Source: Heterohyrax brucei
Taxonomy: Eukaryota; Chordata; Mammalia; Hyracoidea; Procaviidae
Direction of reading: 5' to 3'
DNA: 64,000 bases
Assembly: GCA_028571685.1 (NCBI GenBank)
Contig: CM053140.1
Coordinates: forward strand, 148,909,701-148,973,700
Shown: one piece after another, positions 1 through 9,848 of the stretch
How the letters are laid out: each line of letters opens with the position of its first letter
How positions within the stretch are numbered: position 1 is the stretch's first letter
Notes under the pieces: generated by a model
What the model saw: only the letters and a program-made list of their open reading frames with translations
Told to the model about the DNA's origin: nothing
Databases searched by the model: none
Translations under genes and position numbers: made by a program

Positions 1-576
1 CCAAAAGATCTTGGGAGCCAATCTGAGGATACATGTCAACTAGCTAACGATAGAAGGCGTGTTTTTTTGTTTCAACAAGCATAAGAGTAAGAAGTGACAT
101 GGAATGAAGCTCAATTCATATGTTTAAATCTCTGAGTTCATAATGATATTAAAATAAACTAATTATTCACTTTATGAAGACAATAAATAATTAATTCATT
201 TTCCAAAGAGGGGGGAAACAAACACACAAATGAAAGAATCAAGTAATTATCTCATTTTTCCTATGTTAATTCTACCACTAGGTAACCAAATTATAAATGT
301 GGAGAAGTATCTCTCTATACAATTATTCCAGGTGATAAATATCAATAAAATAATAGCCTATCACCATTTTGCAACCTTACTGAATTAATGGATTGAGGTA
401 TTGAGCATCAACTAACTGCAGCTTACATTCAAATGGGGAGGAAAAACAGGTATTTGTGCTTACTAATGAACACGTCACGATCATCTATAGAGTGTGATCA
501 AGCCCCTGGATCTACCTGTCAATGTAAAGTCAATTCAGAGGACAGAGAAGCATGTGACCTGCACCATGAGTATACT
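1..576. other. AT-rich intergenic DNA, nothing recognised
   Basis: I see no coding frame with recognisable protein similarity, no RNA gene and no clear repeat boundary here. The stretch is AT-rich and ends where the 3' end of an antisense RTE element begins. Confidence 0.5.
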
Positions 577-1790
577 GTTGTTGTTAGGTGCCATTGAGTC
601 AGTTCTGACTCATAGTGACCCTATGAACAATAGAACGAAACACTGCCAGGCCTTAGCCCATGTCCACAATCGTTTTTATGCTTAAGCCCATTGTTGCGGC
701 CACTATGTGGATCCATGTTGCAGAGGGTCTTCTTCTTTTTGCTGACCCCCCATTCTACAAAGCATGATGTATCTCTCCAGGGACTGATCTTCCCTGGCAA
801 CATGTCCAAAACATGTAAGACGTATTCATGCCATCTTTGCTTCCAAGGAGCACTCTGGTTGTACTTCTTCCAGAACACAATTGTTGGTTCTTTTGGCAGT
901 CCATTGTACATTCAGCATTCTTCTCCAACACCACAATTCAAAGGCATCAGTTCTTCTTCTGTCTTCTTTGTTCATAGTCCAGCTTTCACGTGCATGTGAT
1001 GTGATTGAAAATACCACGGCTTGGGTCAGGCATGTTCTTCAAGGTGACATCCTTACTTTTGAATACTTCAAAGAGGTCCTTTGCAGTAGATTTTCCCAAT
1101 GCATTGTGTATTTTGATTTATTGACTTCTGCTTCCAAGGGCATTGATTGTGGACACAAGTAAAATGAAATCTTTGACAATCTCAGTCCTTTCTCCACTTA
1201 GGGTAATGTTTACTGGTCCAGTTTTGAGGATTTTTGTTTCCCTGGTGTTGAGGTGCAATCTATACTGAAGGCTTTGGTCCTTGATCTTAATCAGTAAATG
1301 CCTCAAACCTTCTTTATTTCCAGCAAGTAAGGTGGTGTCATCTGCATGACGCAGGTCATTAGTCATCCTCCAATCCTGATGCCTCGGTCTTCTTCACGTA
1401 ATCTAGCTGCTCAGATTATTTGCTCGGCATACAGATTAAGAAGATATGGTGAAAGGATACAATGCTGATATATGTCTTTCCTGACTTTAAACCATGCAGT
1501 GTCCCCTTGTTCTGTTTGCATGACTGCCTCTTGATCCATACATAGATTTCTTAAGAACACAATTAGGTGTTCTGGAATTCCCACTCTCCACAACTTTAGC
1601 CATAATTTAGTACAATCCACACAGTCAAATACTTCTGCGTAGCCAATGAAACACAAGTAAACATTTTGCTGATATTCTTTGCTTTCAGCCAAGATCCATC
1701 TGACATCAGCGATGATATCCCTGGTTTCACGTCCTCTTCTGAACCCAGCTTGAATTTCTGAAAGTTCCTTGTCAATGTCATGAGTATGCA
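577..1790 (-). mobile_element. RTE-type LINE, 3' part (RT domain to 3' end)
   Basis: Read on the minus strand, the element ends at 577 in a GGCACCTAACAACAAC-type RTE tail. Upstream, broken frames encode a non-LTR reverse transcriptase: QAGFRRGRETRD and LWRVGIPEHL lie around 1560-1770, and the catalytic ADD motif (HADDTTLLAG) around 1320-1350. Downstream blocks FILLVSTINALGSRSQ and the conserved C-terminal region follow. The 5' part of the element (endonuclease and N-terminal RT) is missing, as expected for 5' truncation. Frames are interrupted, so this is a dead copy. RTE assignment rests on the tail and on the match to the other RTE copies in this window. Confidence 0.85.
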
Positions 1791-1966
1791 ATCAGTAAAA
1801 GGCAGATGGTGAGTAACCCTGTGATGCAACAACTACAGGTAGTAACAGACTCTACGCAAACTAAAGTGATAAAGGTGGAATCTGAAGGTTAAAGAACTAA
1901 AAAGCATACCAAGTTAAAACAATGGGTAAGTATAAACTGTTAATTACCAGAGATATGAGAACGGCC

Positions 1967-2512
1967 AATTAGGTTCACAAACTTATGCTAGAAAAAATGC
2001 TACATACCTCATTGCTGAGTGTTATTATGGTCACCTTCGAAGTACTCCCCTTGGGAAACTATATGCCCACAACAGTGCCTAGTCCATTCTTCAAAGCAAT
2101 TTTAGAACTCTTTAGAATGGCCATCAGAGCTGTTTTCGTATTACCCTTGATGTCCTGAATATCAACACAATGTCTTCCTTTCAAGATTTCCTTTCATTGT
2201 TGGGTAAAGAAAAATGTCACTGAGGGCCAGATCAGGGGAGTAGGAGGGCTGTTCTAGTACAGTTATTTGTTTACTGGCTAAAAGCTCCCTCAAGGACAAC
2301 TATATCAATTAGGGTTACTAACTTGCCACCGTGACACCGTGAGCAATGGACATTCCAGAAAAAGTTACAAAATTGCTTTGAAAGGTGGCATTGGTGCATA
2401 GCTTTCCAAGAGGAATACTTTGAAGGCGACCATAGTGATATTCAGCAATAAGGTATCTAGCACTTAGAACAAGTAAGTTTGTTGTCAGAACTTTTATATA
2501 ACTGGACAAAAA
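1967..2512 (-). mobile_element. mariner-type DNA transposon remnant in fold-back arrangement
   Basis: On the minus strand 2219-2250 encodes a degenerate YSPDLA block, the signature of mariner-superfamily transposases (PPYSPDLAP-like). The C-terminal part follows towards 1990. From about 2345 to 2490 the same C-terminal segment appears again in the opposite direction: on the + strand it reads ...EEYFEGDHSDIQQ then stop. The two arms (about 1985-2130 and 2345-2490) are therefore diverged inverted copies around a ~200-bp centre. No intact transposase remains. The same arrangement recurs at 56050-56515. Confidence 0.75.
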
Positions 2513-2893
2513 AAAATTAAGAAATTTAAGAAAACAATTGCTATAAAAGCTTGTGGTTATTACATTTGATGAGTGGAAAGGATCTAAGATTAGATTGGGA
2601 CACATGTAGGACTTCTTGAGTGGCTAACAAGACTCTGTTGACCTTACCAGAGCAAGATGCAGATGGTGGCTACAAAGATTTGGGTTTATAGCAAATCATT
2701 AAGCTATGCATTTTTGTTTTGTGTCATTTTCTACATTGGTGTTTTGTTAAACCACAACCAAAATGAAGCAAAACAAGCATACAATGTCTAAAGCTGAGCT
2801 TACCAGAAATTTCAGTTTTTATATATTATCTTTTGGTGCTCAAATTTGAGTTGCTTTTTTTTTTTCCTCTACATCTCAATGTTCTTAGCCAAC

Positions 2894-3382
2894 TGTCTTA
2901 GTCATCAAGAGCTGCTATAATAGAAATACCACAAATGGATTTTTGAACAAAGTAAAAATTATTTTCTCACAGGAAAGTAAGCTAAAAATCTGAATTTAGG
3001 GAATCAGTTCCAGTCAAAGTCTTTCTCTGTTGGCTCTGGAGAAAGATCATTGTTACCAATCTTTCTTGAACTGGGAGCTTCTGAGGTACAAGGACACTAG
3101 TTCCAAAGGAACTCTGTTCTTGGCTTGCTTCCCTCCTGATGGTATGAGGTCTCCAACTATCTGGTTAGTTCTTTTTCCTTTCTATCCCAAGAAATTCCCT
3201 TAAGGTCCAATACAATCCTAAAGATTAAGTCCTGTCTCACTGACACAACCACTGCCCATCCTCCCTCATTAACATCACAGAAGCACATTTTAAAAATATT
3301 TAAGAAAATCATGCAATACTTGGAATCATGGGCTAGCCAAATTGCTACACATTTTTGGAGGGACACAATTTAATCTGTGACA
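2894..3382 (-). mobile_element. MaLR/ERVL-type solo LTR
   Basis: The segment begins TGTCTTAGTCAT and ends AATCTGTGACA, giving TG...CA borders, and resembles mammalian MaLR (MLT/MST-like) LTRs read on the minus strand. It shares blocks with the copies at 40648-40981 and 63219-63610, for example the CCAAATTGCTACACA region near 3338 and the AATACCACAAATGG region near 2925. No matching 5-bp target duplication is visible, so the borders are approximate. Confidence 0.65.
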
Positions 3383-5104
3383 TTAATTCACATAGAGTTT
3401 GGGATTTTTTTGAGGATCAGTTAAAAAACACTTAGTTTTCCTTCTTAAGATCAGAACCAATGAATATATAAACAGATGGGGGAGGCAGACAGATGATAAT
3501 ACTGACATTACTTCTAATGCTGATAAAGCTGATTGAAGAAAATGGCTTTAGCTTGGTGACCACATAGCAGGACAATCCTTGACCATGCAACCATGCGTGG
3601 GTGTAGCCTGCTGTTATGAGTTTACAACAAGCAGGAACAATGAGCATACGCATCTCAAGTCAGACTTACTTTGCAGAGAAAGGGAGGACAGCCGAGTGGA
3701 ACATGTCTATACAGATGTCACCCATCAGGGAGCAGTGAGGGCGAGTTCCATCAGAGAATAGTGAGAAAAAGTGACGGGAAAAGGATGTGAAAGTTACTTC
3801 AACAGAAGTTCCCAATTACAGCACAGGGGCCAGAGAAACACTGTTCCCTGGAAAGGTACTGTATCTTTTGCATGCATAAAGTGTATCTTATATAACCATC
3901 TTGCAGGATATTTCTTTCCATTTCTTTTTTATGTGAATAAATAACATTTTGATTGCATCCTGTGTGCATATATATTTTTGTGTCTATCTCTGATAGATTT
4001 GCTGTTTTATAAGGAAAAAGAAGAAATCTTTAGCTTTAGAAACCACTGACAATAAAGCTAAAGAGAGCACATGCAGGTCTAAATCTAAGATCTCATGCTG
4101 TGAAGCATTCCTTTTCCAATTCATTCTTGTCTAGGAATGAGTCATGTGTAAAATAATTCCAAAGCAACACATTATGGGAAACAAAGGAACCTGAGTACTC
4201 GATACAGATTCTGTTTTTCTCACATATCTGATACTCAGAAGTAGATTAAACACTCAGTGCACACACTAAAATACAGAAATGGAGTTAGGGTACTCAGGCA
4301 TTGCAGTACACTGCATTCATTCTGCAGGCTCACAGAGCTGTTTGTCAGATGACCAAAGGTGCTCTAATTGATTAGCTTGCTGCCACTGCACCCATCTATT
4401 CATTGGTTTTTATTATCACTTATATTCCTGTAGCACATGGAGTGAACAGGCATACTCCAGGATATCTTTCTTTTTCCGTTATGAGCACAAATTTCTGTTG
4501 ATGAAAAATAAATGAATATAATAAAGGTATCTTCCTTTTATATCTATTTATCTAGTCATCTAACATCCTTGAAAGAAAGATCAAGGGCTCCACAGGAGAC
4601 TTAATAACAGCAACAAAAGTTTGTAAACTGACCATGATTGTACGTAGAAATTTCCCCATTGAGTTCTGTGATGTCTGGCAAGAGCAGGGTGAATTATGAG
4701 AGTAACTGTTTTTTATTCAAGGCAACAGATTTGTTTGTTCATTTTTCACAGCTACCATTCTGTATAGCTCATTTAGTCTGCCAAAAAATTCTTTATATAT
4801 GAGATATTTTTTGACTGAATGAACTCCAGAGGACAGGAAAATCTCCACATTTGACAGCAATTTTGGGATTACTCTTGGTTGATTGTATGTGGGATACAAT
4901 AATCTCCAGTGGTTCAGTTGACTTTGAAATACTGCTGTGTTGCTTTAAAGAAGAAACTCTGCAAGACCCAAGAGGAGTTTCCTTGAGTCACTTAGAACTA
5001 CTGCAAGGCAGAATAGCTGTTGCTATGAATTCCACACAGATTTCAAAATACATCTGGGCCTAGTTGTAAGAGACTTCTTCATTTTCAAAAGTGTATATTT
5101 TAAT
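3383..5104. other. unclassified intergenic DNA
   Basis: About 1.7 kb with no recognisable gene. Short frames here are unremarkable and lack protein-like composition. I could not assign this stretch to a repeat family. Confidence 0.45.
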
Positions 5105-5165
5105 CTTCTATTGTATGGGTCGCCATGAGTCGGCTCTGACTCAATGTCACTTGGCTGGCATTGTA
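5105..5165 (+). repeat. AfroSINE fragment (3' portion)
   Basis: GGGTCGCCATGAGTCGGC followed by a TGACTCAATG-like continuation matches the 3' box of the AfroSINE body seen many times in this window. Only the tail end of the SINE is present. Confidence 0.6.
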
Positions 5166-6114
5166 TACATAATCTAACTCTAATTAATGTTATTTTATTC
5201 ATGGATAAGAGGAGAAAGACCATGATGGAAGTAACTTGAGAGTATGTATGTGTCTAGCTGTTGTCTTCTACCCCCAAACTAAGTTTGAGCTGTAGTGGTC
5301 TGATTCAGGATAATATTGTCCTCAGATTCATTTCTTATACTTCCTTTGTTTGGCTGTCTATTGAGTGATATTTATTGATCCTTGCAAGCTGTCTTTCTCA
5401 TTTTCTATTTCGGTTATGCCAATGGGAGTCACTTGTGCAAGATTAGAGGATCAGACAGGAGAAGCAGGTTATTCCTATCCCTCCTTCTCTTGCTAAAGCT
5501 AATTTTCTCCAGTGACTGATAGGCATGCTTAAATTTGAGCTTTTCCATGCTATATGGAATTTCATAACTTCATATCTACAGCAAAGAGATTAAGGAAGAA
5601 ACTGCATTTCTCTGGCTTTTTTCTCCTATTCATTCTGTCAAATATTCATTGAATGCATAATGTGTAAGAGGCTGTGCGTAGCATTAGAGGAGTAGACAAA
5701 CAAAAACTCTTGTGCTTTTAAAGTTTACAATCTATTAGAATAAGGCAGAAAATAAAAAAAAAAGTTTTGCAATACATTAGAATGTTTTAAGTTTGTAAAC
5801 GAAGCAAGGGGTGTAGATAATTTCATGAGAGTGGCAATTTTACATAGGTTAGGTAAGGAAAGCCTCTCTAAGAAGATGGTCTTTGAAGAAATAAATAAGG
5901 CAATATTCATGACACTTTAGTTAAAAAAATAACATCAAACATACCAAAAAAAAAAAAAAAAAACACCTGTTAAAAATGCAGTAATGACTGATGCAAAAAT
6001 GATGGTAATAGATTAGTTTGAAAGAACACTCTGTGGCAACTCAGTGAAGTACCAGTTAACACTACAGAGAAGCTAGGTAGTGGATTTACTTACACAGAAG
6101 AAAATCTTGCTCTT
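5166..6114. other. unclassified DNA with a probable old LINE-like repeat and a poly(A) run
   Basis: The part around 5620-5925 (AAATATTCATTGAATGCATAA onwards) resembles an ancient mammalian interspersed repeat in wording and order, but I cannot name the family with certainty. An uninterrupted A-run lies at about 5946-5963. No gene is recognised. Confidence 0.3.
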
Positions 6115-6545
6115 TAGCATTTTCAATCACCTCGTATACATGTGAAAGTAGGACAATGAGTGAAGAAGAACGAAGAATTGGTGCCTTTGGGTTGTAGTGC
6201 TGGTGAAGACTATTGACGGCAGCACAGATTGCCAAAAGAACAAGCAATTCTATCTTGGAAGAAGTATAGCGAGAATGTTCATTAGAGTTCAGAGGAGAAG
6301 ACATACTGTGCACATATTATCAGGAAGGACCAGCCCCTGGAGAAAGTCCTCATGCTTGGTAAAATGGAAGTTTAGCAAAAAAGAAGAAGAATCTCAGTGA
6401 GATAGGCTGGCACAGTGGCTACAGCAATGTGCTCGAGCATAACAATCATCATGAGGATGGTGCAGGGTGAGGAAGCATTTTGTTCTGCTGTATGCAGGGT
6501 CACCATCAGTCAGAAATGACTAGACAGGACCTAACAACAACAGTG
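6115..6545 (+). mobile_element. RTE-type LINE, 3' end
   Basis: This + strand copy runs through the conserved RTE 3' region: a GGGTCACCATCAGTCAGAAATGACT box near 6490 followed by GGACCTAACAACAAC at 6527-6542. It is strongly 5'-truncated and carries no complete domain. Confidence 0.8.
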
Positions 6546-7129
6546 ACCATAAACATCTATGACTGTTCATACAAATTGAAGAAACTCCAATAGATCCGGA
6601 AGCCAAAATATCACAGACTGTGTTTTTCAAAACAAATTCCACGTAATCAGAATTAATTGCAAATATTTAGAAAACACTAATAACAGCAGCAAAGATCCAA
6701 ATACCTGGAACTTTGTAACATCATCTTCTTTATTGCTGAATTCATGAGAAAATCAAAGCTGAAGCTGCAGAGTGTTTAGAACTGAATGAAAAATCACATA
6801 ACTCAGAATGAATCAGACTACAGACGTGCTAATCTGCATCTTAGTTTTTGTTACATTTTAAAATCGCAATGATTTTTGAAAGGATGAATGAGAGAAAGAA
6901 TAAAGCAAATAAAGAGACAGACAAAATAAGCTAGTGATTGATATCCACCTTTGTTGTCAGAAGGGCCAGGATTTGAATGTTGGCTCAAGCCTCATGTTCC
7001 TCAGAAATGTGATTTATTGTCTTGTAACTCCTCTGAACTTCATTTTTTCTTCAAATGAAGGTAATGATATCTACTTCATGTAATTTCTTATGAGTATTGT
7101 CATAGATTGAATAGAGCAGACAATCTGAA
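6546..7129. other. unclassified intergenic DNA
   Basis: No gene, RNA or clear repeat recognised in this AT-rich stretch. Confidence 0.4.
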
Positions 7130-7232
7130 TACAGACTTACTGACTACTGGACTGTGTAAGAACAAACCTTCCTTTGTTAAAGCCATCCACTTATGCTATT
7201 TCTGTTACAGCAGCACTAGCTAACTAAAACAA
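7130..7232 (+). repeat. MaLR-type LTR 3' fragment
   Basis: CTTTGTTAAAGCCATCCACT followed by TGCTATTTCTGTTACAGCAG and CTAACTAAAACA is the 3' end of the same LTR family as the solo LTR at 29404-29898. Only about 100 bp remain. Confidence 0.55.
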
Positions 7233-7444
7233 ATATTAAATTTAAAACTCTTAATCTAGTACCATCTCCATAAATACCACTTATTTCCCTATTATTTCCA
7301 ACATTAATAATGGAGTTATTGGGGAACAAGAAGGCTTTCTCCAAATGACCTTCAAATAACACCCTATAATTTTTAAAGACACTGCTTATAATTAATATTG
7401 GCCTTGCATGTAAAAATTGGCTCTACAGGAGGATTTGCCTGGCC

Positions 7445-7665
7445 TCAGCCAAACCAATTCCATTGCTGTAGGGTCTATTTTGACTACATGGACCCTATGA
7501 GACAGAGTTGAACCGTCCCACAGTGTTTCCAAGGCTGTGAATATTAACAGAAGCAGAATGCCACATTTTTCACCAGAGGAATGGCTTGTGGGTTCCAGCC
7601 ACCTGTGTTGTAGTCAGCAGCTGAACCCTTTAACGACTACACTATCATGTAACCAACAGAGTTAA
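7445..7665 (-). repeat. AfroSINE, antisense, long form
   Basis: Read on the minus strand it has the tRNA-like head near 7660 and the body ending at the CCATTGCTG box near 7455. At ~220 bp it is longer than the ~155-bp copies such as 53848-54003, consistent with retention of the internal segment that those copies lack. Strongly diverged. Confidence 0.65.
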
Positions 7666-8664
7666 ATTATTCCCCCCTCACTCATTACACCCAACTAATT
7701 TATAAGGCATCATGTATAGCATCCCAAGGCTACTTCACTGTTCTCCCTCCATTCAGAGGTGTACAATAAATTGCACAGCTGTACTTAAATGAACACGTCA
7801 GACCTAGTGTCACATCACAGAAAAATACTCCCTAGCTGCCATGATGCTGTACTCCCACTGCACCTCCACATATATTAATTAGTTTCTTAAATTTCCTGCC
7901 TATTCTCAGAAGCTTCATGAATTATGCATAACTTCCCAATCCTGAACACTATAACTACCCTGGAATCCCCAGCATCAGGAAGCTTGATTACAGATTAGTC
8001 TCTGAACTCCTCCCTTGGTCAGCTTGCATTACAGTCTCCATTCTCTTCATCAAAGTCCTCACTGTGTCCCTTTTGCCTACACTAGCAGCTCAAACCTAGT
8101 GATCTGAATCAAGAACAGATCAAAACACTGCCCATCTCTTGTAAGTGAATTCAGTTACCTAGCAATATATTAATAATTAAATGATGTGTTCAATCAATCA
8201 ATTAATCTGTTCTATTAAACAGATGTGTGGAAGAATTCCTACATACAGAAGCACTGCACATTACAGACACTAATGTATGTCAATAAACTATGTATATGCA
8301 AAGTTTTTCCCAGAATCCTTTTTTTCCCAAGCAAATCACCCATCAATAGATAAATTATGTAATGCACAAGGTTAAAAAAAAAAAAAAGCATCATTTCCGA
8401 AGTGGAATCTGGGTATTCATGAGAGTTTATTAAAGTTCTGGCTGAGATCTTATAGGACACATGTGTTGTCTGGTATAAAAAATATTCTTTTTTATGAAGA
8501 AATGGAAACCAAGATTGCAGGGTACTTAAAGCTGGAGAGAAATAAGGAAGAAAGCAGAATTGAAAAACTGCTTGATTATTGTAAGATAAGCCAAATGAAA
8601 TCAGTGGTCTTACTCTATGTATACAATTGGCAAAACCACAATAAGCTATTATCAAAATAAAAAA
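7666..8664. other. unclassified intergenic DNA
   Basis: About 1 kb of AT-rich sequence. The 138-codon minus-strand frame at 8239-8655 includes a poly-F run from a homopolymer and has no recognisable motif, so I do not call it a gene. Confidence 0.45.
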
Positions 8665-9347
8665 TGAGGTTGTTATTGATGTTGTTGGTGCCGTTGATGT
8701 GGTTCTGACTCAGAACAGCCAGCCAAGCCAAGTGCCATCAAGTCCAGAGCAACCCTATGTAAAAGAGAAAAAAACATTGATCCTGCTCCATGTCCACAAG
8801 TCATTATTATGCTTAAGGCCATCACTGCAGCCACTATGTCAACCTATCTTGTTGAGGGCTGTCCTATTTTTCACTGACCTCCACTATACAAAGTATAATA
8901 TCTTTCTCTGGGGGTTGATTCTTCCTGCCAACAGTTTCAAATTATGTAAGACACGTTTTGTCTATCTTCGCTTCAAAGAAGCACTCTGGATGTACTTCTT
9001 CCAGAACAGATCTGATTGTTCTTTTGGTAGTCTGTGATACATTCAATATTCTTCTTCAGCACCACAACTCAAAGGATTGATTCTTCTTTTGTCTTCCTTA
9101 TTCGTCATCCAGCTTCTGCGTGCATGTGATGTGACTGGGGCAGGCACATTTTAGTCTTCAAGGTGCATCTTTACTTTTACATACTTTAAAGAGGCGTGTC
9201 ATCTGCATAATGCAGGTTATTAATGAATCTTCCTCCAGTCCTGATGCCTCATTCTTCTTCATATAGTCCAGGTTATAAGATTGCTTACACTGCATATAGA
9301 TTGAAAAAGTATGGTGAAAGGATATAACCTTAACACACACCTTTCCT
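8665..9347 (-). mobile_element. RTE-type LINE, 3' part, split by the provirus
   Basis: From 8668 the sequence matches the RTE 3' end in antisense and continues upstream through the C-terminal RT region. At 9347, in the middle of the phrase CACCTTTCCT, it is interrupted by the provirus. The phrase continues after the 3' LTR as TTTCCTGACTTTAAAC, the same wording found uninterrupted in the RTE copy near 1473-1490. This establishes that the RTE was there first. Confidence 0.85.
9342..9347. repeat. 5' target-site duplication (TTTCCT)
   Basis: TTTCCT directly precedes the 5' LTR and is repeated exactly after the 3' LTR at 17068-17073. Six bases is the duplication length typical of betaretrovirus-like integrases. 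Perfect identity argues against recombination between different proviruses. Confidence 0.92.
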
Positions 9348-9498
9348 TGTTGGGAGCCATGGCCTGCATACCTCCTGTAAGCCTTAGATCTCGCTACCTG
9401 CAAAATGGTGTCGTGCTGCAGGGCCACACCCTTGTTTACCCCGCTTGTTGGCCTGCCCAGTGTAAGGCTTTGCCTGGAGACTAGGCAAGCCCCCCTGT

Positions 9499-9504
9499 GA
9501 TTGG
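9499..9504 (+). promoter_or_regulatory. inverted CCAAT box in 5' LTR
   Basis: GATTGG is the complement of CCAATC and lies about 40 bp upstream of the TATA-like box, a normal distance in retroviral U3 promoters. It is conserved in the 3' LTR. Confidence 0.5.
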
Positions 9505-9540
9505 ATATTGTTTGCCCTATCAGAATACAGCAGGCAACAC

Positions 9541-9547
9541 TATTTAA
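9541..9547 (+). promoter_or_regulatory. TATA-like box in 5' LTR
   Basis: TATTTAA is the best TATA-like element in the LTR and is preserved in the 3' LTR. Transcription would be expected to start about 25-30 bp downstream, near 9570; this start is inferred. Confidence 0.6.
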
Positions 9548-9563
9548 GCCGTGTGACCAGGAA

Positions 9564-9569
9564 ATTAAA
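9564..9569 (+). promoter_or_regulatory. ATTAAA poly(A) signal in LTR
   Basis: ATTAAA lies only ~20 bp after the TATA-like box. In the 3' LTR the equivalent at 16983-16988 would direct cleavage shortly downstream. This spacing implies a very short R region. Confidence 0.5.
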
Positions 9570-9650
9570 AAAGAAGAAGGATCTTGAAACCGCGTGCGGT
9601 GGTCCATGTGTCTGTTCTCTACCTGCTGGACGGGTGGGGTCTCGGACATC

Positions 9651-9668
9651 TGGTGGCCCGGACGGGGA
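9651..9668 (+). promoter_or_regulatory. primer-binding site, tRNA-Ile-like
   Basis: TGGTGGCCCGGACGGGGA starts two bases after the LTR end. From my knowledge of vertebrate tRNA-Ile (AAT), the complement of its 3' end plus CCA is TGGTGGCCCGTACGGGGA, so 17 of 18 bases match. Lysine primers are the usual ones for betaretroviruses, so this is atypical. The tRNA comparison is from memory. Confidence 0.75.
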
Positions 9669-9689
9669 GCCTGAGAGACCCCAGGAATA

Positions 9690-9700
9690 CAGCGGTAAGG
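9690..9700 (+). promoter_or_regulatory. predicted major splice donor
   Basis: CAGCG|GTAAGG, with GT at 9695-9696, is a strong donor in the leader between primer-binding site and gag. It is the expected position for the donor of the spliced env message; pairing with the acceptor ending at 14868 is inferred. Confidence 0.55.
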
Positions 9701-9848
9701 ACCCCTGGGAGGGGCAATCAATCCGGCACGGCCAGGTGGTCTTTTGATAGAGCTCTTATCTAGCAGCCGTATAGAGCTGGAATCATCCAGGGACGCCCGG
9801 GGAAAGGAACTGGCATTGACCAGGGAAAGTAATTAATAATTGTATAAA

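Larger units (their letters stand above)
9348..9648 (+). repeat. 5' LTR of the provirus (301 bp)
   Basis: Starts TGTTGGGAGCC and ends GGTCTCGGACA (TG...CA borders). By eye it differs from the 3' LTR at 13 bases plus one 1-bp indel (about 4.3%). Eleven of the 13 are transitions, and five cluster between about 9596 and 9615. The LTR is short for a betaretrovirus. It contains an inverted CCAAT box, a TATA-like box and an ATTAAA signal, listed separately. Confidence 0.95.

Noticed and set aside
8239..8655. 138-codon minus-strand open frame
   Set aside because: It includes a poly-F run from a homopolymer, has no recognisable motif and sits in AT-rich DNA without gene context.
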